Assembly: GCF_003576645.1 (NCBI RefSeq)
Contig: NC_044919.1
Location: 13,899,685 to 13,963,684, forward strand
Direction: 5' to 3'
DNA length: 64,000 nucleotides
Origin: Ipomoea triloba
Lineage: Eukaryota > Streptophyta > Magnoliopsida > Solanales > Convolvulaceae
Positions 34,338 through 43,772 of the stretch are shown here, one piece after another. Within the stretch, counting starts at the first letter, position 1; each line of letters begins with the position of its first letter. The position numbers and the translations under genes are program-made. Below the pieces are notes generated by a model. The model worked only from the letters and a program-made list of their open reading frames with translations. It was not told the DNA's origin and made no database searches.

Positions 34338-35243
34338 CGCTCAATTCTGACTACGTATACCATTAATTCTGTTGAAGAATATTTTAATCAGTGGGAGTGA
34401 TAATTTAGAAAAAGATCATTAAGATGCTCCATTAAGAGATTCCACAAGTATTAATCTTGTATTTGTTCATATAAATTCATAAGTTCAAATTATTGAACAT
34501 TTGGTTGTGCAACATATTTAGGACAATGTTGTAACAATATTAAGGAGTTTATTAGAACCAAACATTTAACTTGTGATACACTGTTATTTAAATAAATTCT
34601 TTAGCATTTAATAGAGTCTTTAGTTTCTTCAAAATTGATCCTGGGCCATTCTGATTTATAAGGCTCAAGACAATTTTGCAAGAAAGTAAGACTCATAATA
34701 TTCAGTTCATTATAAAGTGGACCTTAAAGTTATTTGGGAAGTTATGGTGTATATTTAAAATTCCACATTTATGGACTTAGAATTTTAGTTTATTGTCTAA
34801 GTTGTTGGAATGCTTCTATGACTAAATTATCTTTTGGCTATTTTGATGAGTGAGAGTGACAGACATGTCAACTCCAAGCTCTTGGCCGTTAGAGGTAGTG
34901 CTTAAGTTAAGTTATAAAACTAGTCAAGGAACATAGGTAGCATTATGCTAACATTAATAGATTTCTACTTAAGACATAGTTAACATTAAGGATCTTAGAG
35001 ATCATGAAGTGTACTCTCTTGTACAATTTGGATGGTTTTTCTCTTTTAAGTTGCGCATATATTTTATTTTGAGAAACATCCCTTAAGGTATCAAGAATAA
35101 ACGTTAGGTTTGCTCATAAAGGACTTAAGTTGGGAATAAAAATGCATGTGATGCATAGAAGATATTACTCTGTCGAGCAGAGGACATATCGCTATGATTC
35201 ATGTGTTTTGTTCTTTGATGAGAGTTGTGCTAGTACTTGCACC

Positions 35244-35254
35244 AAGTGGGAGAC
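35244..35254 (+). other. polypurine tract
   Basis: aagtgggagac lies directly against the 3' LTR, the expected plus-strand primer position. Confidence 0.75.
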
Positions 35255-35640
35255 TGTAAGACTTTTCCCAATACAATATATTATATATTGTGGGCCTAAA
35301 TAATGTGGTGCAAGTGGACTAGACCCATAGGTTGGATTGGACATCTAGGTTTAGTCCAATCCACCATTATGCCTATATAAGCATACATTGATGGGATGCA
35401 GGACATACAATCATATAGACACCTACAGACATGGTACTCACACTGCTCAGACAATACCAGGACACCATCTAGGGTTCTGAGTCAAGTGTGAGAGAAAACA
35501 GTTAACGCCCTGCAGATTTACAAGAAACACAACAAAGCATCAACTATGGCTGGAGATCTACTACGATTTACGCTTCCGCTACTACGAGTTAAGTTTCTCG
35601 TAAATTCATTATGTATGTTTAGACATTTATTGATCTTACA
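35255..35640 (+). repeat. 3' LTR
   Basis: 386 bp, same ends as the 5' LTR. A long open frame that starts inside it (35546) is incidental. Confidence 0.9.
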
Positions 35641-35987
35641 AAAATTCGAAAGATGCAAAGACGTTATGCATGATATCATCAAGTTGAGTCACATTTGTGT
35701 GAGACCGTCTCACAGAGCATTATTCGTAAGACGGTTTGGTTGGCTCGAGTTAATATGCAAATAATGTAATACTTATACAGTTATACTAGCAAGTATAATA
35801 CTAAATCAGGAATAAAATGTTTGTTACTTATAAGAGTACTAGTTATTATACGCGCGTTGTGCGATTAAACCAATGCCCAATGCGTATTTTAAATTAGTGT
35901 TCATTAATTGGTTAAAATAGTCATATAATAATGAGAGAGAAACATACTAAATTAATAAAAATCAAAGAAATAGTCTCGATGATTATA

Positions 35988-37538
35988 TCTACTATACTAA
36001 TAAGAGCCAAAGAGAGTTAGACCTAAAATGGGTAGAAAAAATGGGGGTCAAATTATTTAATCAAATGGATGGTTCAGATGAATTATTTAATTAAATAGAT
36101 GGTTAAGATAATTCAGATTAATATTATTAATAGAGATTACCTAATTTAACCTTACTTTTATGATTATCCGTTAAGTTTTCCGTTAAATATTCTCTTCTCC
36201 GTTAATATTCGGTTAACTTTTAACTTACCCATTAATTTTTATAAGAAAGGTCTTAGGTTCGAACCTCATCTCAATCAAAATTGACATAATTAAGTTTCTC
36301 ACTCTATTTTAGTCTTATTAAATTAAATAAATTAGTAGCTACAAAAAAAAATGATACATATGTATTTCTTTAATTTAGAAGTATGTGTCTACAATACCTT
36401 TATTTGAAAAAAATTATTTATTATCAAAGAATTAAATTAAATAATTAAGAGAAATAATTTCATTAGTTATATTGTCTTTATTTTCTCTCATTCAAAGATT
36501 CTTTACATTCAAATTTATCAATTGATATTCATTACATTGTCTATTATCTTATTTTTACAATATCTTGTAATTAAATATCAAAGTTATAGTACAAAATAAT
36601 GTTATATATTTAGTTACCAAGTATTTTATTAATACTATGAAATTTTTTTTAAAAATAATTTGAAGCTAATTATATTAACTACTTGGGGATTGATTGACAA
36701 AGAGAGTACTCAAATAACCCAACAAATTGAAGCGGAATCACTCTATTTTACTCTTATTGAATTAAATAAATTAGTAGTTACACCAAAAAATGATACATAT
36801 GTATTTCTTTAATACCATGAAAAAAATAAAAAAGAATAGTTTGAAACCAACCATATTAACTACTTGGGGGATTTGTTGACAATGAAAGTACTCAAATAAC
36901 CCATTACCCAGCAAATTGAAGCGAAAAACTACTTTTTAATATCTTCGGAATACATAATATTTTAAAATTTCAAATTTTTATTAATTTATTTAATCTTTTT
37001 TCTTAAACTAGAGGGAGTTCTTTATCCACATAACTCATTCAACAATAATAGTTGAACCAAATGAACCCCAAGCAGAACACCTAAAGGAAAGTCCATAACT
37101 CCAATATCATAATCTCATTGCATGACGTTGTCATCTATGCTACCAACAATAACCGAATTGAAAAATAACACACTACCAACAAAAAGGAAGAGAACAAATA
37201 GTAAAGATGAACACAATGACAATGTTACTCAAAAGAGAATTATGAACACTTAGAAAAATTCAAATTAAAAGTAGTATTTATTTAGACTATCATTTTTAGA
37301 CCAAATATTTAAACTATCGATTTTACAAGGTTGCAAACATTTATTTTAGTAATAATTATAATGAATTTTCTATATTATCTTGGATTCATATACTTTGAGT
37401 TAGATTTTTAAATAAAAAAATTCGACATTCAATTACCTATAAACTTCTCCTATATAATCTTGCATTGATATACTTTCAACTATTTATTTAAATATAAACA
37501 TTGGGCATTAACCCATTCGCGCAATGCGTAATAAAACA
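35988..37538 (+). mobile_element. Helitron A (non-autonomous)
   Basis: Begins TCTACTATACTAATAAGAGC after an A. It ends after the hairpin-like gcgcaatgcg at about 37520; the canonical CTAG has decayed to 'cata'. Shares its whole interior with Helitron D on the other strand at 54624-56165, including a partial internal duplication ('atgatacatatgtatttctt' at about 36350 and 36790). No coding capacity. Confidence 0.7.
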
Positions 37539-37567
37539 TAACGAAATTGTAAATAGCTAAATTGCAA

Positions 37568-38181
37568 CTAAAATAAGTAGAAACAAATAAACCACTTACA
37601 AGGAGCAAATGACGTGTCATTATTGTCACTTGTTTGGACACTGGTCCGACCATTTAAAATCCATGTGTAAGTGTATTTGTGATCAAGTACTTTATAGTTC
37701 GTTCGGACAGGCTTGACAATGACATTTGTGATGATGTACCATTTATTGATTTGTAAAGTGATATCATACATTCCAATGTCATTATCGAACACTATTGATT
37801 GAATCCGAGTTCCTTGCATTTAGATATAGCATTTACAATGATGTTGGTGGTGAATGAGAGCATCTTCATAGTAATAATAATAATACTAATAATGATGATG
37901 ATGATGATGATAATAATAATAATAATAATAATAATAAAGGGAGAAAAATTTTACTATTTACTTACTGTTTCATCCTCAAGTACGATGAACATATACTTTT
38001 TCTCAGGCGTTCCAATAGCATTTTTTGGTTCGTTTTTCTTAATGACATGAACTGTACAATTCCAGCCCACTGTTTGTGTGTCAATATCAATTAACTTTAC
38101 TGCATTTGTCATTACTAATATCCTTGTGCCATGGAAAATATGTTCACAAATGATGTTATGAGATAATATAATGGGAACCAC
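37568..38181 (-). pseudogene. RPA1-like OB-fold remnant (Helitron cargo)
   Basis: Two minus-strand pieces: 38181-37954 ('AVKLIDIDTQTVGWNCTVHV', then 'KKYMFIVLEDE') and 37819-37568 ('QGTRIQSIVFDNDI', 'KWYIITNVIVKPV', 'WILNGRTSV'). In this order they resemble the N-terminal OB-fold of plant replication protein A 70-kDa-like proteins, which bind single-stranded DNA and are carried by many plant Helitrons. A perfect donor (GTAAGT) ends the first piece, but the simplest splice to the second does not keep frame. The intervening stretch contains an ATA/ATG microsatellite (37871-37936). Likely a broken fragment. Confidence 0.65.
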
Positions 38182-38880
38182 AACATAAATTCAAAAACCA
38201 TAAATTAGGGAGTTAGGAGTAACTAAAATGTGTAGATTATAGATGAATATAATGAGAACCACAACATTACATACAAGGATACAAGTATAGATGAACAGAT
38301 TATACAATAGACATATTTACATAATGATATTGATGTTATACTAATTAATGAGTATATCATCATTGATTTTTTTTAAACTATAATCATTATGAGTACAAAT
38401 ACAAATAATAGAACAAATACAAATAATAGAATTAGCATGATAATATTTTGACAATCATACCTATAGAATGTCAAGTAGATGGTGTGTTACAGAATGTGTT
38501 AGGTTTAGTTTTGGGTGAATACCATTGAGAAGGAGAGGGATTTATATATTGTTGTTTTGGGTAGAATAATGGTTTAGTTAGGAATCTATACAAAATTGTA
38601 TTATAGAATCTTATTAAGACTTCACTATTCTAAATTTAAGTTAGGAATCTATACATAATTGTATTATAGAATATTGCCAATTTGTTTGAAAACTACAATA
38701 AAGAAACAAATTGCCTAAAGAATTTAATGTTAAACTTCCGTTATATTTAACGGAAAAATTTGGTAAAATTATAAAAGATTAGGATATATTAGGAATTTAA
38801 TTGGAGGTTGTACAATAAGAAGAACACAAAGTACAATATGTTAAAGCAGATTATTACACATTTTTTTTAGTTCCAGTTAA
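38182..38880. other. AT-rich DNA within Helitron G
   Basis: No gene recognised. It would be the 5' flank of the RPA-like remnant on the minus strand. 'aggaatctatacataattgt' is partly repeated (38580 and 38643). Confidence 0.4.
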
Positions 38881-39384
38881 GGGTCTAACATTATTAGCTC
38901 TTATTATAAGTGTAGAAATGTAATACTTTTGATGACAAATGTAATACTTTTATATTTTGATGTAAAAAAATTTTAATCAAAAGGATCATATTTCATATTA
39001 ATCCGACTTATCTCACAGACAAGAATTCGTGAGAAGGTCTCACACAATTTCTTGTTAAACATAATAATACTCTTGGTATTTCAATTATTTCTTTAAATTA
39101 AATATCATATTATTAGAAATATTGTTATTATTATTTTGCAAAATTTAAGGATGTTCATCGAATCAAAGACCTTTATTAAGACGAGGGCAAAAACGTGTGA
39201 GCGTCTCACGGATCTTAATCTGTAAGACAGATTGGGTCAATATAATTTGGGTTATAGTTATATTGAGGGATCTTAGTACAAATCTCCTGCATCCTTTGCT
39301 TGCTTCACAACTCTTCTAGGGTGCATAGCCCTGAAATTTGGATGAACGTGAGAAACTAATTAATGGTGTCTATTGACATTTATT

Positions 39385-39786
39385 TCTACTATATATATAT
39401 ACATATACTAATAAGAGCCAAAGAGAGTTAGACCTAAAATGGGTAAAAAAAAATGACGGTCAAATTATTTAATCAAATGGATGGTTCAGATGAATTATTT
39501 AATCAAATAGATGGTTAAGATAATTCAGATTAATATTATTAATAGAGATTACCTAATTTAACCTTACTTTTATGATTATCCGTTAAGTTTTCCGTTAAAT
39601 ATTCACTTCTCTGTTAACATTCTGTTAACTTTTAACTTACCCATTAATTTCTATAAGAAAGATCTTAGGTTCGAATCTCATCTCAATCAAATTTCTATAT
39701 AATCTTGCATTGATATACTTTCAAATATTTATTTAAATATAAACATTGGGCATTAACCCATTCGCGCAATGCGCATATAAAACTAG
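39385..39786 (+). mobile_element. Helitron B (402-bp deletion derivative)
   Basis: Starts TCTACT, followed by an (AT)n expansion and 'actaataagagccaaagaga', and ends gcgcaatgcgc, spacer, CTAG at 39783-39786, followed by T. It is an internally deleted relative of Helitrons A, C and D and sits in the intron of F-box copy 4. Confidence 0.8.
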
Positions 39787-39905
39787 TATTTAATTAAGAG
39801 TCAATTTCAGCTTTCTGCAGTCCATCTATTCTTAATTTTTTGTTTTCTAATATAATTATAACACTAAGTTTTTGTTTTCTAATATAACTATAACACTAAT
39901 TATAA

Positions 39906-39962
<57 letters not shown>

Positions 39963-40055
39963 GTATGCCTATACTATACATATATATGGATGGGCCCCTT
40001 CTAGCATGGAGTCCTGGGCGGTCGCCCGTTCCGCCCGTACTCAGGACCGGCCCTG
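39787..40055. mobile_element. hAT-like right end with (AT)n tract
   Basis: The last bases 'actcaggaccggccctg' (to 40055) are the complement of CAGGGCCGGTCCTGAGT, a common plant hAT end. An (AT)n run occupies about 39912-39960. The left end and TSD were not found, so this is a fragment. Confidence 0.5.
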
Positions 40056-40318
40056 CTGACAACAACCTCGTTTTACAGTATTTGCAAGATCGTAGCTACA
40101 TGAGCGAGGAGATTAACAGTTTGTGGGTTTTGAAGATGAAATATTTCCAAGGGTCAAGAGCTCAAATGCTTTTTGTAAAGCTAATACTTGTGTCCTGCCC
40201 GGCCTTAGAAAGGGTTACTTTTGTGGACAAGGAAGTAGAGGCATCGGAAGTCTCTAATATTTTGAAAGAGTTATTGGTATTCCCTGGAGCTTCAAGGAAA
40301 GCACAAATCATATTCTGA

Positions 40319-40683
40319 ACTTGTGACTAAAATTATGTTGTTAAAGTTTTCAATTTCGCAATTTGAAATTATGTCGGATTAGTTCCAAATAGGTACCATC
40401 CCCATGTGTGAAGTTCCTTATTTTCTTCAAAGAATACCTATTCGGACTTCCTAGCTCCCCCTTTCAGTACACTACATTGTCCCGTACTGAATGATCCAGA
40501 GAAATCCTAATAATTACTCTTAGATTGATATTCGTTGTTGTTTTTTTAGCCGGCCGGCACTCCGAGCTTAATTTTAATCCATTATGCTATGAGATGTGGG
40601 GAATAAATTATATTATCATTAATTTAAATTCGAAAAAATTATAAAAAAGATATTAAAATATATAATATAATAATATAGTTATA
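40319..40683 (+). other. 3' flank of F-box copy 4
   Basis: Matches the flanks of copy 2 ('aataggtaccatcccc') and, further on, copy 3 ('actacattgtcc', 'gaaatcctaataattactc'), ending near 'ggccggcactccgagctta', also like copy 2. It shows the original length of the duplicated 3' flank. Confidence 0.6.
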
Positions 40684-40732
40684 TCTACTATACAGGGCCG
40701 TTCCAATAAAATTTGGGGCCCTGTGCCATATT

Positions 40733-40975
40733 TTAATTTGAGCCCTTTTTTCGAGTAATTTTTATATATAAATAGTAATTGTTTAAAAAGTTGTATATAT
40801 CAAAATATAAATATTGTATAAAAAATACATATAAAATTTTATTTAAAAAGTGACATGCGTCGTGCACAATTAGACGCAATTCTTCAAGAGCTCCTTTTTG
40901 AGATTGAGTTAGTTGCTCAATTCTTCTTTTCTTTTTACGCTTTTCAGACCCAGATGTATATTTTCTAGAAGACAT
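40733..40975 (-). pseudogene. hAT transposase N-terminal fragment (TTF/ZMYM1-like)
   Basis: 80 aa beginning 'MSSRKYTSGSEKRKKKRRIE' then 'LTQSQKGAL'. This lysine/arginine-rich start is typical of plant hAT proteins annotated as zinc finger MYM-type 1-like. The zinc finger, catalytic core and dimerisation region are absent; after about residue 50 the sequence is unrelated AT-rich translation. Confidence 0.7.
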
Positions 40976-41277
40976 AATTATAAAATCCTAAGGAAAAAAA
41001 TTATTTAGAAACTCTATGAATAAATAATTAATCAAGAAACAAATTCTTAAAACAATAAACAAAAATTATGAAAATACGTAATTTTAATTACCTGTTAAGA
41101 GAATTGAAGAACTTGAAACTTGAAAGTTTATGTGATCAAGAAGAACTGAAGAACCAGTTGATTTGCGGTCTGCGATCTATGAAATTACCGAATTGTGAAT
41201 TGGGAATTATCGAAGGGTTGAATTCTATTACAGTATGCCGTATTTAATATTTATAGGGTTGGCAATGTTTTTTGAGT

Positions 41278-42120
41278 AGGAAATATATATATAGGTTGGA
41301 ATTGACAATGTCTTTGCAGCTTTGTTAATTGAAATTTAGATTAGGAAATATATATATAGGTTGGAATTGACAATGTCTTTGCAGCTTTGTTAATTGAAAT
41401 TTAGATTAGGAAATATATATATAGGTTGGAATTGACAATGTCTTTGCAGCTTTGTTAATTGAAATTTAGATTAGGAAATATATATATAGGTTGGAATTGA
41501 CAATGTCTTTGCAGCTTTGTTAATTGAAATTTAGATTAGGAAATATATATATAGGTTGGAATTGACAATGTCTTTGCAGCTTTGTTAATTGAAATTTAGA
41601 TTAGGAAATATATATATAGGTTGGAATTGACAATGTCTTTGCAGCTTTGTTAATTGAAATTTAGATTAGGAAATATATATATAGGTTGGAATTGACAATG
41701 TCTTTGCAGCTTTGTTAATTGAAATTTAGATTAGGAAATATATATATAGGTTGGAATTGACAATGTCTTTGCAGCTTTGTTAATTGAAATTTAGATTAGG
41801 AAATATATATATAGGTTGGAATTGACAATGTCTTTGCAGCTTTGTTAATTGAAATTTAGATTAGGAAATATATATATAGGTTGGAATTGACAATGTCTTT
41901 GCAGCTTTGTTAATTGAAATTTAGATTAGGAAATATATATATAGGTTGGAATTGACAATGTCTTTGCAGCTTTGTTAATTGAAATTTAGATTAGGAAATA
42001 TATATATAGGTTGGAATTGACAATGTCTTTGCAGCTTTGTTAATTGAAATTTAGATTAGGAAATATATATACATATTGGAATCGGCAATATTCTGCTAAT
42101 TGAGATTTATATTAGGAAAT
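41278..42120 (+). repeat. 65-bp minisatellite, 12 perfect copies plus decayed ones
   Basis: Units start 'aggaaatatatatatagg' at 41278, 41343, 41408, 41473 and so on every 65 bp to 41993, and read as identical through 42057. A diverged unit follows at 42058 (with 'catattggaatcggcaat') and a partial one at about 42114. Each contains 'gacaatgtctttgcagcttt'. The array lies inside the hAT element. Confidence 0.95.
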
Positions 42121-42496
42121 TTATATATGATTAGAAATTGGGGCCCCCAAAAATTGACAACATACAGTTTCATATATTTAGCCTAATTTTTTATAAACCA
42201 TATATACATATAATTTTTTTTTTTTAAATATGGGGCCCCCAAAAATTGGGGGCCCTGTGCGGTCGCACATGTTAGACATGCTCAGATACGGCCCTGCTAC
42301 TATACTAATAAAAGACAAAGAGAGCTAGGGCTAAATAGGTAGAAAAAATGGCGGTCAAATTATTTAATCAAATGGATGGTTCAGATTGTTTAGATTTATA
42401 TTTTTCCATGAGATTTCCTAATTTATACTTAATTATATGATTATCCGTTAACTTTTAACTTACCCATTAATTTCTATAAGAAAGGTCTTAGAAACC

Positions 42497-42839
42497 GCAA
42501 CTTATATTGTGGACCATGATCAGGGCTGATACTGCAGTTGTGTTGAACGAATAGTGCAGTTGTATTGAAAAAAATACTATAGTTGTGTTGAAAGGAAACT
42601 GCAGTTGCGCGGAACAGAGACCGTTCATCCGTTCAACACAACTGCAGTATCAGTTCAACACAGCTGCAGTTCCAGACGGATGACACGACCTCTGTTCCGC
42701 GCAACTGCAATTTCCTTTCAACACAACTGCAGTATCTGTTCAACACAACTGCAGTATCAGTTCAACACAACTGTAGTATCAGCCATGATCCATGATCTAC
42801 AATGCATTGTGGACCATGGTCCACAGTATAACGACGGCA
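42497..42839. mobile_element. MULE- or hAT-type foldback MITE built of inverted 'cagttgtgttgaac' words
   Basis: Flanked by tagaaacc (42489-42496 and 42840-42847), an 8-bp repeat. Inner inverted ends are 'ttatattgtggaccatg' and 'catggtccacagtataa'. The body consists of repeated 'actgcagttgtgttgaac' and its complement plus 'gcgcggaacagag' and its complement, so it can fold into a long hairpin. It interrupts Helitron C. Related 'tggtccac' words occur at 62640-63145. Confidence 0.75.
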
Positions 42840-43594
42840 TAGAAACCCCATCCCAATCAAATTTGGCATAATTAAGTTCCTCACTCTATTTTATTCTTAT
42901 TATATTAAATAAATTAGTAGCTACAACAAAAAATGATACATATGTATTTCTTTAATTTAGAATTATGTGTTTACAATACCTTTATTTGAAAAAAATATTC
43001 ATTATCAAAAAGTTAAATTATATAAGAGAAATAATATCATTAGTTATGTTGTCTTTATTTCTCCCATGCAAAGATTCTTTACATTCAAATTTATCAAATG
43101 ATATTCATTACATTGTCCATTATCTTATTTTTTTACAATATCTTGTAATTAAATATCAAAGTTATAATACAAAATAATGTTATATTTATTTACCAAGTAT
43201 TTTATTAATACCATGAAAAAAAAATTATAAATAATTTGAAGCTATTCGATTAATACCAAGTATTCATAATATTACTCAAAAGAGAATTAAGAAAATACTT
43301 AGAAAAATTCAAACCAAAAGTAGTATTTATTTAGACTATCATTTTTAGACCAAGTATTTAGACTATCAATTTTACAAAGTTGCAAACATTTATTTTAGTG
43401 ACAATTATAATGAATTTCATATATTATATTGGATTCATATACTTTGAGTTATATATTTAAATAAATAAATTCGACATTCAATTACCTATGTATAAACTCC
43501 TCCTATATAATCTTGCATTGATATACTTTCAAATATTTATTTAAATATAAACATTGGGCATTAACCCATTCACGCAATGCGCGTGTAAAACTAG

Positions 43595-43772
43595 TTTTCA
43601 TATATTTGGCAGGGTTTGTACATTTATAATATACAAAATTAAAATTAAAATTGTGATATATTTATGAACAAGATTTACATAATTAAATTGATTATTTTTA
43701 ATTGTATTTCATATATATTATAATCTAATAAAATGAATAATAAGTAAGGAAATCTAAACTATATTTATACTA
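43595..43772. other. short spacer between Helitrons C and E
   Basis: AT-rich, related to 18661-18760. No gene. Confidence 0.4.

Larger units (their letters stand above)
28905..35640 (+). mobile_element. complete noncoding LTR retrotransposon (LARD-like), TSD AAAAT
   Basis: Two 386-bp LTRs (28905-29290 and 35255-35640) begin TGTAAG and end CTTACA. AAAAT flanks the element at 28900-28904 and 35641-35645. A primer-binding site follows the left LTR and a polypurine tract precedes the right one. The 5.96-kb interior has no gag or pol frame, so it is non-autonomous and would need enzymes from elsewhere. I count seven differences between the LTRs (about 98.2% identity), pointing to a recent insertion. 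The interior is AT-rich except for a GC-rich block at 29619-30262. Confidence 0.9.
35839..38916 (-). mobile_element. Helitron G (minus strand) carrying an RPA-like remnant
   Basis: On the minus strand the 3' end is cgcacaacgcgcg hairpin-like sequence, spacer and CTAG at 35839-35842, followed by T. The 5' end near 38916 reads TCTACACTTATAATAAGAGC, close to the TCTACTATACTAATAAGAGC of the other copies. It contains RPA-like coding pieces, as autonomous plant Helitrons often do, but no Rep or helicase, and is itself split by Helitron A. The 5' boundary is diverged and uncertain by a few bases. Confidence 0.6.
35690..39062. mobile_element. 'gtgagaccgtctcac' MITE split by nested Helitrons
   Basis: The left part (35690-35838: 'gtgtgagaccgtctcac', 'ttcgtaagacggtt', 'ctagcaagtataatact') and right part (38917-39062: 'gacaaatgtaatactttt', 'cgtgagaaggtctcacac') together match the uninterrupted copy at 48398-48690. 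The 3.1-kb difference is Helitron G with Helitron A inside it. Confidence 0.7.
39262..40318 (+). pseudogene. F-box copy 4, truncated and interrupted
   Basis: 39262-39384 matches the end of the second coding exon and start of the following intron of copies 1-3 ('tacaaatctcctgcatcctt', 'tggatgaacgtgagaaac'), with a deletion of about 30 bp after 'gggatctta'. Helitron B then interrupts the intron. 40056-40318 is the last exon ('LVLQYLQDRSYMSEEINS' to 'RKAQIIF' and the natural stop), without its first bases, which a hAT end replaces. The F-box and LRR exons are missing. The fragment's last exon lacks the nonsense codon of copy 3. Confidence 0.85.
40693..42296 (-). mobile_element. hAT transposon derivative, TSD CTACTATA
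   Basis: Terminal inverted repeats CAGGGCCGT at both ends. 8-bp TSD ctactata at 40685-40692 and 42297-42304, the expected length for hAT. Size 1604 bp. It holds the N-terminus of a transposase (40733-40975, minus) and a 65-bp minisatellite, so it is a non-autonomous deletion derivative. The target is the 5' tip of Helitron C. Confidence 0.9.
40684..43594 (+). mobile_element. Helitron C, containing nested hAT and MULE elements
   Basis: 5' end TCTACTATA at 40684 (after A). 3' end cacgcaatgcgcgtg hairpin, spacer and CTAG at 43591-43594, followed by T. Without the inserted hAT (40693-42296 plus TSD) and MULE-type MITE (42497-42839 plus TSD) it is a shortened relative of Helitrons A and D lacking their middle. 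No genes of its own. Confidence 0.8.

Noticed and set aside
37799..38050. Plus-strand frame with poly-isoleucine
   Set aside because: It translates an ATA/ATT microsatellite and lies antisense to the RPA-like remnant.
41278..42120. CRISPR-like look of regularly spaced repeats
   Set aside because: Units are directly contiguous with no unique spacers, inside a plant hAT element; it is a minisatellite.
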